A DNA stretch of 64,000 nt from the NCBI RefSeq assembly GCF_013167895.1, contig NZ_BLWC01000001.1, positions 1,426,001-1,490,000 of the forward strand, given 5' to 3'. A model generated the notes under the pieces. It saw only the letters and a list, made by a program, of their open reading frames with translations. It did no database searches and was not told the origin of the DNA. Origin of the DNA: Streptomyces fulvorobeus. Its GTDB lineage: Bacteria > Actinomycetota > Actinomycetes > Streptomycetales > Streptomycetaceae. Of this stretch, positions 53,816 through 62,486 are shown piece after piece; the first letter of the stretch is position 1, and each line of letters opens with the position of its first letter. The position numbers were made by a program, and so were the translations under genes.

Positions 53816-56234
53816 GCGGTCGTGGCCGGCTCGCGCTGTGCGCGTTCGCGGCGACGCTGATGGCGTCGGGCGCCCTGCTGCCGCTGGTCGATCCGGCCGG
53901 CTGGATTCTTCAGGCCGCGCTCCTGCTGGCGATCCAGAGCGGGGTGGGGGCACTGGCCCGCCGGGTGCCGTGGGCGCGGGCCCTGACGGTCGCCGCGCAG
54001 ATGCTGGTGACGGTGGTGCTCCTGACCGTGGCGTTCGCCAGGGATCAGGCGGTCTTCGGAGTACTGCCCGGCCCCCGGGCCGTCCAGTGGCTCGGAGAGC
54101 TGTTCGCTGCGGGCTTCGAGGATGTCGGCAAGTACGCGATCCCCGCACCCGTGACGGACGGCATCCGGCTGATGCTGGTCGGCGGTGTGCTGCTGATCGG
54201 CCTCGCGGTGGACGCGCTGGCGGTGACGTTCCGCAGCGCGGCCCCCGCCGGACTGCCCCTGCTCGCGCTCTACTCGGTCGCCGCCGGGCTGTCCGAGGAC
54301 GGCGCGGGCCGGCTCTGGTTCACGCTCGCCGCATCCGGCTACCTGCTGCTCCTGCTGGCGGAAGGCCGCAACCGGCTCTCCCAGTGGGGGCGGGTCTTCG
54401 GCGGCGTGTCCAGGTCGTCGGGCGGGCTGGCCGCCGGGGTCGCGGAACCGGGCGGGCGGGCGTTCGCCTCGCTCCGCACGGGGCGGCGCATCGGAGTGCT
54501 GACGCTCGGTATCGCGCTCGTCGTGCCGGCGGTGCTGCCGGCTCTCGACGGCGGGCTGCTGGCGGGCGCGGGCGCGGGGACGGGAAGGGGTGGCGGCGGA
54601 GGCACCATCTCCGCCGTCAATCCGCTGGTCTCGCTCCAGAACAACCTGAATCAGCCGGAAGACCGGGAGGTGATGTCCTACCGCACCAACTCCGCGGCCC
54701 CGAGGACTTCTACCTGCGCATCCTGGCCCTGGACCAGTTCAACGGGAGCGAGTGGCGGCCGTCGACCCGGCGGCTGACCGATGTGCCGCAGCGGCTCCCG
54801 CAGCCTGTCGGGCTGGGGTCGGGCGTCGCCGTCACGGAGGTCAGGACGAACCTCACCGCCTCGCCCTCCTACCAGCAGACGTATCTGCCGCTCCCCTACC
54901 CGGCGACCGAGGTGAGGATCGGCGGGCGCTGGCGGTACGAGCCGGAGGGCCGCACTCTCGTCGGGGACGAGGGGCAGACGACGGGCGACGCGAAGTACGA
55001 GGTCAGCAGCCTGGTGGTGCGGCCGACAGCGGACCAGCTCGCCTCGGCGGGCCCGCCGCCGTCCGACCTGGCCCGCGAGTACACCCAGGTGCCCGATTCG
55101 CTGCCGGACGTGGTCCGCAGGACCGCCGCCGAGGTGACGAAGGACGCCACCAACGCGTACGAGAGGGCCGTCGCCCTGCAGGACTGGTTCGCCTCGGACG
55201 GCGGCTTCACCTATGACACGACGGTGAGCTCCGGGACGGGCACTGCGGCGATAGGCCGCTTCCTCAGGGAGAAGCAGGGCTTCTGCGTGCACTTCTCGTT
55301 CACGATGGCGGCGATGGCGCGGTCCCTGGGCATCCCCGCCCGGGTCTCGGTGGGCTTCACCCCCGGGACGTTCCAGTCGAACGGCTCGATGTCCGTCGGC
55401 CTGCGGGACGCCCATGCCTGGCCGGAGCTGTATTTCGAGGGTGTGGGGTGGACCCGGTTCGAGCCGACTCCCACCCGTGGCTCCACCCCTTCGTACACGC
55501 TGCCCGACGCTCCCACGGGGAGTACGGACGATCCGGCCCAGCCGTCCGCGGGTGCCTCGCAGGCACCGTCGGCGGCCCCGTCCGCCTCGGCGAACTGCCC
55601 GGAGCAGATGCGCCGGCAGGGTGAGTGCGGTCCCTCGGCGCTGCCGGGAGCGGTGGGGCCCACCGATCCGGGGACGCCGACGCGCACGGTGGTGCTCCTG
55701 GGGGTCGCCGCCGCGCTGGCGCTGGCGCTGCCCGCGCTGCCGCTGCTGTGGCGGACCCGGGCACGCGGGCGCAGGCTCGGCTCCTCCGCCGGACGCACGC
55801 CCGCGGACGCGACGGCCAGGACCCTGGCGGCCTGGCGTGAGCTCACCGACTCGGCCTGGGATCACGGCATCGCTCCGGACGAGTCGCAGACGCCGCGCAA
55901 GGCGGCGGCGCGGATCGTCAGGAGGGGCGAGCTCGACGGCACCGCGGCGGCTTCGGTGCACCGGGTGGCGGACGCGGTGGAGCAGGCGCTGTACGCACCG
56001 CGGCCGCGGGCGACGACGGGTCTCGCCGAGGATGTCCTGGCCGTGCGGACCGCGCTGCGGGCCTCCGCGGGCCGCCCGGCCCGGGTCCGCGCGCTGATCG
56101 CGCCCCGCTCGGCCGTCCGGGTGGTGTGGTCGGTCTCGGAGCGCTGGGCGGCGCTCGTCCGCCGGTGGTCCGAGCGGCCGGGGCGCGACCGGTGGGCCGG
56201 ACGGCTGCACGGACTCTCCCGCCGGCGAGGCTGA
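53812..56234 (+). CDS. TgpA-like transmembrane transglutaminase, apparent frameshift
   Basis: About 807 aa when one base is restored. The ATG overlaps the DUF58 stop by four bases and follows GGAGG. The N-terminal part has six or so membrane segments (DUF3488-like; for example LMLVGGVLLIGLAVDALAV). Then an extracellular transglutaminase core: nucleophile Cys in REKQGFCVHFSFTMAAMARS, His in LRDAHAWPELYFEG, and WTRFEPTPTRGS. A Ser/Pro linker, a last membrane segment (VVLLGVAAALALALPALPLL) and a DUF4129-like cytoplasmic tail follow. The frame changes at about 54698-54702, where GGCCCCGAGGAC should read GGCCCCGGAGGAC. The MoxR-DUF58-TgpA unit probably acts at the cell envelope. Confidence 0.88.
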
Positions 56235-56296
56235 CAGCCCGCGTCCCCGGGGGCGCGGGCCGGGAGTTCGTCCGGAAGGACGGGAGAGCACGGGCA

Positions 56297-56340
56297 ACGG
56301 GTGAGGGGCGGCCGCAGAAATGCGGCCGCCCCTCACCCGT
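56297..56340 (+). terminator. Terminator hairpin with GAAA tetraloop
   Basis: ACGGGTGAGGGGCGGCCGCA pairs perfectly with its 20-base complement around a GAAA loop, 62 bases after the transglutaminase gene. It also faces the convergent DUF3040 gene (stop at 56399), so it may serve both. Confidence 0.88.
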
Positions 56341-56398
56341 ACGTGTGCTGCGTCATGTCTTCAGTCCGTTCCCCGAATGGTCCCGGGAACGGAAGTGC

Positions 56399-56797
56399 TC
56401 ACTGACCCTGTTCGTCGCGGCGGCGCTGCCACCGCTGTTCGATCCGGTTCATCACCGAACGGCGTTGCCTGGGTCGGGGGCGTTCGCCCGTCGCCCCGCT
56501 TTCCGCCGGTTGCTGTTCCCCGGGCTTGGGCGCTTTGCGCCACCCGGTGACCGCGAGCACGGCACACCCCAGCATGACGAGGAACCCCACCACGCTGATC
56601 CAGATCTGCTGGGCGACCATTCCGGCCATGAGGAGCGCGATACCCACCAGAAATCCAGCGACCGCCTGGTAGACCCGTCGCCGGGTGTACGTACGCAGCC
56701 CGCTGCCCTCGAGCGCTGTCGCGAACTTGGGATCTTCGGCGTACAGCGCTCGCTCCATCTGCTCGAGCATTCGCTGCTCGTGCTCCGAGAGCGGCAC
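56399..56797 (-). CDS. DUF3040 membrane protein
   Basis: 132 aa. The DUF3040 signature MPLSEHEQRMLEQMERALYA with EDPKFA is followed by two adjacent membrane segments (AVAGFLVGIALLMAGMVA, IWISVVGFLVMLGCAVLAV) and a basic C-terminus (RPRPRQRRSVMNRIEQRW). GTG start after AGGAGG. The family is common in actinobacteria and has no known function. Confidence 0.9.
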   Translation of the reverse strand: MPLSEHEQRMLEQMERALYAEDPKFATALEGSGLRTYTRRRVYQAVAGFLVGIALLMAGMVAQQIWISVVGFLVMLGCAVLAVTGWRKAPKPGEQQPAESGATGERPRPRQRRSVMNRIEQRWQRRRDEQGQ

Positions 56798-57045
56798 GGA
56801 GTCCTCCTAGTCGTCGGCCGCGGGGGGCGACCGGTATGCGGCCCTTCCAGGATAGGCAGGGATTCGCCCCCGTGAAACCCGCCCTGTAGCCATTAACCAG
56901 TCCGGACCGCCATGTCGGTTCGTCTGCTGAGGCGTAGATTCCCCGACGTCCGATCCGTCATGCCGAATGGTGTCACCCGATCATACGGGGCCTGGGCACT
57001 GATCGGGGTCCGGGAGCCGTACTCCGTCTGCGCCTGCGTTGCTGA

Positions 57046-57804
57046 TCAGGCGCGCTTCTCTCCCAGGACGTGCAGCTGGGTCGCGACGGCGTGGAAGGAG
57101 GGCAGTTCGGCCACGGCGGCCTCCAGCTTGAGGAGGGCGTCGACCGCACCCGGTTCGGTGTCCACCAGGACGCCCGGTACCAGGTCGGCGAAGACCCGGA
57201 CGCCGTGGACCGCTCCCACCTCCATGCCGGCGGCGGTGACCAGCCCGGTGAGCTGCTCGGCGCTGAAACGCCGGGGTACCGGGTCGCCGTCGCCCCAGCG
57301 GCCCGCCGGGTCGCTCAGCGCGTGCCTGGCCTCGGTGAAGTGCCCGGCGAGCGCCCGCGCCAGGACCGCGCCGCCGAGCCCGGCGGCCAGCAGGCTGAGG
57401 GCACCGGCCGGGCGCAGCGCGTCGACCGCGTTCCGTACGCCCTCGGCGGGGTCGTCCACGTACTCCAGGACCCCGTGGCACAGCACCGCGTCGTAACCGC
57501 CGCGCTCCACGACGTCGAACAGGCCGAGGACGTCGCCCTGGACCCCGCTGACCCGTTCGGCCACGCCGTCCTCGGCCGCGCGCCGCTCCAGCGCGAACAG
57601 CGCGTTGGGGCTGGGGTCGACCACGGTGACGCGGTGGCCGAGCCGGGCCACGGGCACCGCGAAGTTTCCGGTGCCGCCCCCGGTGTCCAGTACGTCCAGG
57701 GTGTCCCTGCCGGTCGCCTTGGCCCGGCGGTCGAGGGCGTCCTTCAGAACCTCCCAGACCACGGCGGTACGGAGGGAGGCGCGGGGGCGCGGCTGGTCCG
57801 ACAC
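57046..57804 (-). CDS. SAM-dependent methyltransferase
   Basis: 252 aa class I methyltransferase. Motif I is DVLDTGGGTGNFAVPVARLG, motif II VTVVDPSPNALFALE, and YDAVLCHGVLEYVDDP is the post-motif region, giving a standard Rossmann fold. The C-terminal part contains RWGDGDPVPRRFSAEQLTGL. GTG start. The substrate is unknown. It stands by itself with a 102-base gap to the HEPN-like gene upstream on the same strand and a 248-base gap downstream before the DUF3040 gene. Confidence 0.88.
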   Translation of the reverse strand: MSDQPRPRASLRTAVVWEVLKDALDRRAKATGRDTLDVLDTGGGTGNFAVPVARLGHRVTVVDPSPNALFALERRAAEDGVAERVSGVQGDVLGLFDVVERGGYDAVLCHGVLEYVDDPAEGVRNAVDALRPAGALSLLAAGLGGAVLARALAGHFTEARHALSDPAGRWGDGDPVPRRFSAEQLTGLVTAAGMEVGAVHGVRVFADLVPGVLVDTEPGAVDALLKLEAAVAELPSFHAVATQLHVLGEKRA

Positions 57805-57906
57805 GGCAGTTGACTCCTCGGCACGGTGCCGCCACTGACGGGCGGAGCGTGAACAGTGCAGGTGGTACGGGTCCGCCCACCCTATTGCCTCGCACCGCCG
57901 GCCCCG

Positions 57907-58497
57907 TCACCCCGCTTCGGAGCGCCCCTTCCTGGGCTGTGGCAGCACCGGCTGGAGGACCAGCAGCCGCTCGACCAGCCGGAGGAACAGGGCGGCGTCA
58001 CGCAGCAGGTCATCGGCGTCCCGCCCGGTCGCCGCTCCCGGTATGCCGGCTTCCGCGCGGGCCCTGCGCTCGGCTCCGGAGGCGAACAGGGCGCTCCACT
58101 CGGTGAGTTCCGGGGCGATCTCGGGCAGGACCTCCCAGGCGCTGCGGATCCGCTCCCGCCGCCGCCTGCTGGTCTCGGGGCGGCCACGCGCCGCGAGCAC
58201 GGCGGCGGCGGTGCGCAGAGCGGCCAGGTGGGCGGTGGCGTACCGCTCGTTCGGCACGTCGAGGACAGCGGCCTCGTCCAGGCCGCCGTGGGCCTTGGCG
58301 AGGAGGTCGAGGGCGGCGGGGGGCGCCGTGGCGCGGCGCAGCACGGGGTGGACGTCGCTTGCCGGGCCGGTCGGTGAGGGGCAGGGCTGCCAGGGCGGCG
58401 CCGCGGGGCGGCTGCTGCGGACGAGCTGGCCATGACGAACCTCCTGTCGTCGCGTGACGGCTTCGTGGCCATCTGTACCCATCGTGACGGTCGCCAC
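57907..58497 (-). CDS. SAV_6107-type HEPN-like protein, start uncertain
   Basis: 196 aa from the GTG at 58497. The core is a helical HEPN-like domain: APPAALDLLAKAHGGLDEAA, RYATAHLAALRTAAAVLAAR, IRSAWEVLPEIAPELTEWSA and DDLLRDAALFLRLVERLLVL. It resembles a Streptomyces family of unknown function. The start is open to doubt. The GTG follows AAGGGGA, but its first 22 codons have unusually many A or T third positions. A much stronger AGGAGG with an ATG lies at 58433 in another frame (MASSSAAAAPRRRPGS), which would join the core if one base were lost near 58365-58371. Confidence 0.75.
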   Translation of the reverse strand: MATVTMGTDGHEAVTRRQEVRHGQLVRSSRPAAPPWQPCPSPTGPASDVHPVLRRATAPPAALDLLAKAHGGLDEAAVLDVPNERYATAHLAALRTAAAVLAARGRPETSRRRRERIRSAWEVLPEIAPELTEWSALFASGAERRARAEAGIPGAATGRDADDLLRDAALFLRLVERLLVLQPVLPQPRKGRSEAG

Positions 58498-58567
58498 TGA
58501 CAATTCCCCTTACCTCCCCTCTGACCTGGCCCTTTGCTTCGCTCACGAGTTCGGGCTAGGTTTTTGC

Positions 58568-58581
58568 ACTGACTGGTCAGT
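58568..58581 (+). promoter_or_regulatory. Likely TetR operator
   Basis: ACTGAC and GTCAGT form a perfect inverted repeat around TG, 19 bases before the GTG of the downstream ATPase gene. It is the only strong palindrome in this promoter and the operon ends with a TetR-family regulator gene. Palindromes of the ACTGACNNGTCAGT type are common for TetR repressors. The inference is autoregulation of the operon. Confidence 0.6.
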
Positions 58582-58599
58582 TCAAAAAGGGGAGGGTCT

Positions 58600-59343
58600 G
58601 TGGACAGCCCGCACGGGGCAGCCGTCAGTGCCGAGAACTTCGGAGTGCGAGGACCCCGCGGATGGGTCTTCCGGGGGGTCCGCTTCACCGCCGCGCCCGG
58701 ATCACTCCTCGCCGTCGAGGGCCCTTCCGGCTCCGGACGCACGTCCCTGCTCCTCGCACTCACCGGCCGGATGCGCTCCACCGACGGCCACGCCGAGACC
58801 GGCGGCCTGCGTCTGCCGGGCAAGCTCGCCGCCGTCCGCCGGATCAGCGCACTCGGCCCGGTCCCGGGCGTCAGCGAGCTCGATCCCGCGTTCACCGTCG
58901 CCGAGCACCTGCGCGAGCGGGCCCTCCTCCAGCGCCGCTTCGACGGTTCGCTGCGCACGCTGCTGCGGCCCCGGGCGGAGCGGGCCGCCACGGCGCGAGC
59001 GCGCGTCACCGCCGCCCTGGACGCGGCCGGGCTCGACCTCGCCGCGCTCCCCAAGGCCGACCGGACCTCCGTACGCGATCTGGAGCGGCTGGAGGCGCTG
59101 CGCCTGTCCGTGGCCCTCGCCCTGATCGCCCGACCGCGGCTGCTCGCCGTGGACGACACCGACCTCAAGCTCTCCGACGCCGAGCGGGCCGACGCCTGGG
59201 CCCTGCTGCGCACCGTCGCCGACGACGGCACGACGGTGCTCGCCGTGTGCAGCGAGGCCCCCGAGGGCGCGCTCACCGTACGCGCCGACACCACGACCGA
59301 GGAGGGTACGGCCGATGCGATCGCCGAGACTGGCCGCGCTTGA
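58600..59343 (+). CDS. ABC ATPase-like protein with degenerate motifs
   Basis: 247 aa, GTG start after AGGGGAGGG. Its fold follows the ABC nucleotide-binding domain, but key residues differ. The Walker A loop reads GPSGSGRTS with Arg47 in place of Lys. No LSGGQ signature is seen (the region reads TSVRDLERLEALRLSVALAL). The Walker B loop is LLAVDDTDLK, with Asp186 where the catalytic Glu should be. The switch histidine is also not apparent. It is therefore probably a weak or inactive ATPase. The gene overlaps yhgE-like by 29 bases and so is coupled to it. Confidence 0.82.
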   Translation: MDSPHGAAVSAENFGVRGPRGWVFRGVRFTAAPGSLLAVEGPSGSGRTSLLLALTGRMRSTDGHAETGGLRLPGKLAAVRRISALGPVPGVSELDPAFTVAEHLRERALLQRRFDGSLRTLLRPRAERAATARARVTAALDAAGLDLAALPKADRTSVRDLERLEALRLSVALALIARPRLLAVDDTDLKLSDAERADAWALLRTVADDGTTVLAVCSEAPEGALTVRADTTTEEGTADAIAETGRA

Positions 59344-61402
59344 GCTGAAGCGGTTCGGCAGGGGAAAGCTGCCGCGCGCCGCACTGGTGGCTCTCCTGCT
59401 GCTGCCCCTGCTGTACGGAGCCCTGTACCTGTGGTCGTTCTGGGACCCGTACGGGCGCCTCGACAGGCTCCCGGTCGCACTGGTCAACAACGACAGGGGC
59501 ACGACCGTCTCGGGCGAGCGCCTCGCCGCCGGGGACGAGATCACCGGGAAGCTGCGCGACTCCAAGGTATTCGAGTGGCACGAGGTGAGCTCCGCCGAGG
59601 CTGGCCGGGGTCTGGAGGACGGCACGTACTACCTCTCGCTGACCATGCCGTCCGACTTCAGTGCGCGGATCGCCTCCAGCTCGGGCGACTCCCCCGAGAC
59701 CGGCGCCCTTCAGGTGCGGACGAATGACGCGAACAACTACATCGTCGGGCAGATCTCCCGGACCGTGTTCTCCGAGGTGCGCACGGCGGCGTCGACGAAC
59801 GCCTCGCGCGGCTTCCTGGACCGCATCTTCGTCTCGTTCTCCGGCATCCATGACGCCACGGAGAAGGCGGCCGAGGGCGCCGACGAGCTCAAGGGCGGAA
59901 TCTCCACGGCCAAGAAGGGCTCGAAGGACCTGGCGAACGGGCTCAAGGACACCAAGGCGGGCACCGGCAGGCTGGCGGGCGGGATCACCACGCTCGACAA
60001 GGGCGCGGGCGACCTCGAAACCGGCTCCCGGCAGGTCGCGAACGGCACCCAGCTCCTCGCCGACCGGGTCAACGGCATCGCCGCCGACGTACGCCCGTTC
60101 CTCAAGGACAACGGCAGGGCGATCGGCGACACGGCCCGGCTGGTGGCCGATGCGTCCAAGTCCGTGCGGGACGACCTCGGCCTGCTGGTCGCGGCGGCCC
60201 CCACCGCGGCCGCCTCCGCCCACACCGCCGCCGACGACCTCACCGAGATCCACCGCACCCGGTGCGAGGACCAGCTCCCGCCCGACCCGGGCGTGTGCCC
60301 CCAGCTGAAACGGGCGATGACGGCGGCGGCCGACGTCGCGAAGGTCGCCGACGACGTGAACGTGCTGGTCACGAAGGAGAACGGGGACCTGAAGAAGCTC
60401 AGCGGCCGGCTGGTGACGCTCCAGCGGCAGGCCGACGCCCTCGCGAAGCGCTCACCGGACCTGGCCACCGATCTGGAGTACGCGGTCTCGAAGATCAACG
60501 CGCTGAACACGGGTGCCCACAAGGTCGCCCAGGGCGCCGACGCGCTCCACACCGGCCTGGGCACCGCGAAGACCGGCTCCTCCGCCCTGGACACGGGCGT
60601 CGGCAAGCTCACGGCGGGCGCCACCGACCTGGACAGCGGGCTCTTCCGCCTCGGCGACGGATCGGCGTCCCTGGCCCAAGGGCTGAACGACGGCGTCGGC
60701 AAGATTCCCGACTACTCCGAGAAGGACCGCGACGCGCGGACGGGCGTGATGGCCGATCCCGTGCGGCTGGCGTCGAAGTCCCTGTACACGGCCCCCAACT
60801 ACGGCACCGGCTTCGCCCCCTACTTCATCCCGCTCTCGCTCTGGGTCGGCGCGATGGTGGCGTACATGCTGATCCAGCCGCTGAACCGGCGGGCACTCGC
60901 CGCCGGGGCCTCCGCCTGGCGGATCGCCCTCGCCGGCTGGCTGCCCGTCGTCGCGATCGGTGTCCTCCAGGTCGCCGCGCTCATGTCCGTACTGCACTGG
61001 GGACTCGGTCTCCAGATGGCGCACCCCGCCGCCACGATGGGCTTCCTCACTCTGGTGACCTGCTGTTTCGCCGCGATCGTGCAGTGGCTCAACGCCCGTT
61101 TCGGGGCCGCGGGGCGCATCCTGGTCCTCGCCTTCCTGATGCTCCAGCTGACCTCGGCGGGCGGTACGTACCCGGTGCAGACGAGCCCCGGCTTCTTCGG
61201 GGCGATCCACCCGTTCCTGCCCATGAGCTACATCGTCGACGCCCTGCGCCGCCTGATCACCGGGGGTGGCCCCGGTCCGGTGTGGGAGGGGTGCGCGGTC
61301 CTGGCCGCGTTCACCGCTGGCGCGCTGGCCCTGACCGCCGTCTCTGCGCGGCGCAGGCAGGTGTGGACCCTGGACCGGCTGCATCCGGAGCTCAGTCTGT
61401 GA
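59315..61402 (+). CDS. YhgE/Pip-family membrane protein
   Basis: 695 aa. One membrane segment, ALVALLLLPLLYGALYLWSF (about 22-41), precedes a long extracellular region containing many repeated helical units with G-x-L-x-x-G patterns (GADELKGGISTAKKGSKDLA, GLKDTKAGTGRLAGGITTL). Two cysteines (in RCEDQLPPDPGVCPQ) may form a disulfide. The C-terminal 200 residues have five to six membrane segments (IPLSLWVGAMVAYMLI, LAGWLPVVAIGVLQVAALMS). This matches the YhgE/Pip family, related to phage infection protein and ABC-2-like exporters. Some members are in ESX/type VII contexts. Function here unknown. Confidence 0.9.
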   Translation: MRSPRLAALELKRFGRGKLPRAALVALLLLPLLYGALYLWSFWDPYGRLDRLPVALVNNDRGTTVSGERLAAGDEITGKLRDSKVFEWHEVSSAEAGRGLEDGTYYLSLTMPSDFSARIASSSGDSPETGALQVRTNDANNYIVGQISRTVFSEVRTAASTNASRGFLDRIFVSFSGIHDATEKAAEGADELKGGISTAKKGSKDLANGLKDTKAGTGRLAGGITTLDKGAGDLETGSRQVANGTQLLADRVNGIAADVRPFLKDNGRAIGDTARLVADASKSVRDDLGLLVAAAPTAAASAHTAADDLTEIHRTRCEDQLPPDPGVCPQLKRAMTAAADVAKVADDVNVLVTKENGDLKKLSGRLVTLQRQADALAKRSPDLATDLEYAVSKINALNTGAHKVAQGADALHTGLGTAKTGSSALDTGVGKLTAGATDLDSGLFRLGDGSASLAQGLNDGVGKIPDYSEKDRDARTGVMADPVRLASKSLYTAPNYGTGFAPYFIPLSLWVGAMVAYMLIQPLNRRALAAGASAWRIALAGWLPVVAIGVLQVAALMSVLHWGLGLQMAHPAATMGFLTLVTCCFAAIVQWLNARFGAAGRILVLAFLMLQLTSAGGTYPVQTSPGFFGAIHPFLPMSYIVDALRRLITGGGPGPVWEGCAVLAAFTAGALALTAVSARRRQVWTLDRLHPELSL

Positions 61403-61431
61403 GCGGGCCCGGACCTGTGAGAATCGACCGC

Positions 61432-62043
61432 ATGGAAAGCAGTGGCACCACCCGCCGCCAGGCCACCCGGCAGAAGCTCTACGAGGCGGCGGTGACCCTC
61501 ATCGCCGAGAAGGGGTTCTCCGCCACCACGGTGGACGAGATCGCCGAGCGCGCCGGGGTCGCCAAGGGCACGGTCTACTACAACTTCAAGAGCAAGACCG
61601 AACTCTTCGAGGAACTGCTGCGGCACGGCGTCGGACTGCTGACCGCCTCGCTGCGCACCGCGTCGGAGGAGACCGCGGCGCGCGGCTCCACCCGGGTGGA
61701 GGCGCTGGACGCCATGATCCGGGCGGGCCTGGCCTTCATCGACCGCTACCCGGCCTTCACCCAGCTGTACGTCGCCGAGCTCTGGCGCACCAACCGCGCC
61801 TGGCAGGCGACGCTCCTGGTGGTGCGCCAGCAGGCGGTCGCCGTCGTCGAGGACGTACTGCGGGAGGGCGTGGCCAACGGTGAGCTGAGCGAGGAGATCG
61901 ACATTCCGCTGACCGCTGCCGCGCTGGTCGGCATGGTGCTGGTGGCGGCACTCGACTGGCAGGCGTTCCAGCCGGAGCGGTCGATCGACGAGGTGCACTC
62001 GGCGCTCTCCCTGCTGCTGCACGGACGGGTGAGCGGGCGCTGA
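61432..62043 (+). CDS. TetR-family transcriptional regulator
   Basis: 203 aa. The N-terminal helix-turn-helix reads TTVDEIAERAGVAKGTVYYN with FKSKTELFEELL, a clear TetR DNA-binding domain. The ligand domain covers about 75-200. An upstream GTG at 61417 would add five residues. It is the last gene of the ABC-like/YhgE unit, 29 bases after the YhgE-like stop, and is likely to bind the palindrome at 58568-58581. Confidence 0.93.
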   Translation: MESSGTTRRQATRQKLYEAAVTLIAEKGFSATTVDEIAERAGVAKGTVYYNFKSKTELFEELLRHGVGLLTASLRTASEETAARGSTRVEALDAMIRAGLAFIDRYPAFTQLYVAELWRTNRAWQATLLVVRQQAVAVVEDVLREGVANGELSEEIDIPLTAAALVGMVLVAALDWQAFQPERSIDEVHSALSLLLHGRVSGR

Positions 62044-62090
62044 GCCGGAAGCCCCGGTAGCGCCGCACGGTGCACGGTCCGGACACGCAG

Positions 62091-62139
62091 ACGCCGGTCC
62101 GGTGGAGTTCGATCCCCCCGAACTCCACCGGACCGGCGT
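62091..62139 (+). terminator. Terminator hairpin of the YhgE operon
   Basis: A perfect 21-base-pair stem (ACGCCGGTCCGGTGGAGTTCG with its complement) with a 7-base loop lies 47 bases after the tetR stop. It is the longest perfect stem-loop in the window and closes the YhgE unit. Confidence 0.9.
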
Positions 62140-62486
62140 ACCCCGTGCTGCCGGAGGACCCTTCCCCCGTGACCCCGGCGTTCCCTCCGCGGTCCCGGGC
62201 CCTCCGTCGTGCGCCCCCGTTGCGTCCGGGGTGCCGCGCCGTTCCGCCGCCCCGTGCCGGCGGTTCGGAGCCGCGCCCCTTCCGTGCCCCGTATTCTGCC
62301 GTCCTCGCAGGTGAGGACCTATCCGCTCCGCTACTCATCTGCCCTCCTGGGTACGGATACTCAGGGCTGTGCGCGCGGCCCCCACCCGGGTCCGACGCCA
62401 CCTGGTCACGATCGCGCACGTCTCCGTCACGGGCGGGCACCGGCCTCCCGGCTGAGCTGTCGGTGGCACCCCTTAGGGTCACTGAC
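62140..62486. other. Non-coding gap upstream of the oxidoreductase
   Basis: 347 bases without a convincing gene. The stretch at about 62150-62280 is C-rich on the plus strand. TACTCA occurs twice (62332 and 62358 areas) near the sequence GGGTACGGATACTCAGG. The promoter of the oxidoreductase is expected here, but I cannot identify it. Confidence 0.5.
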
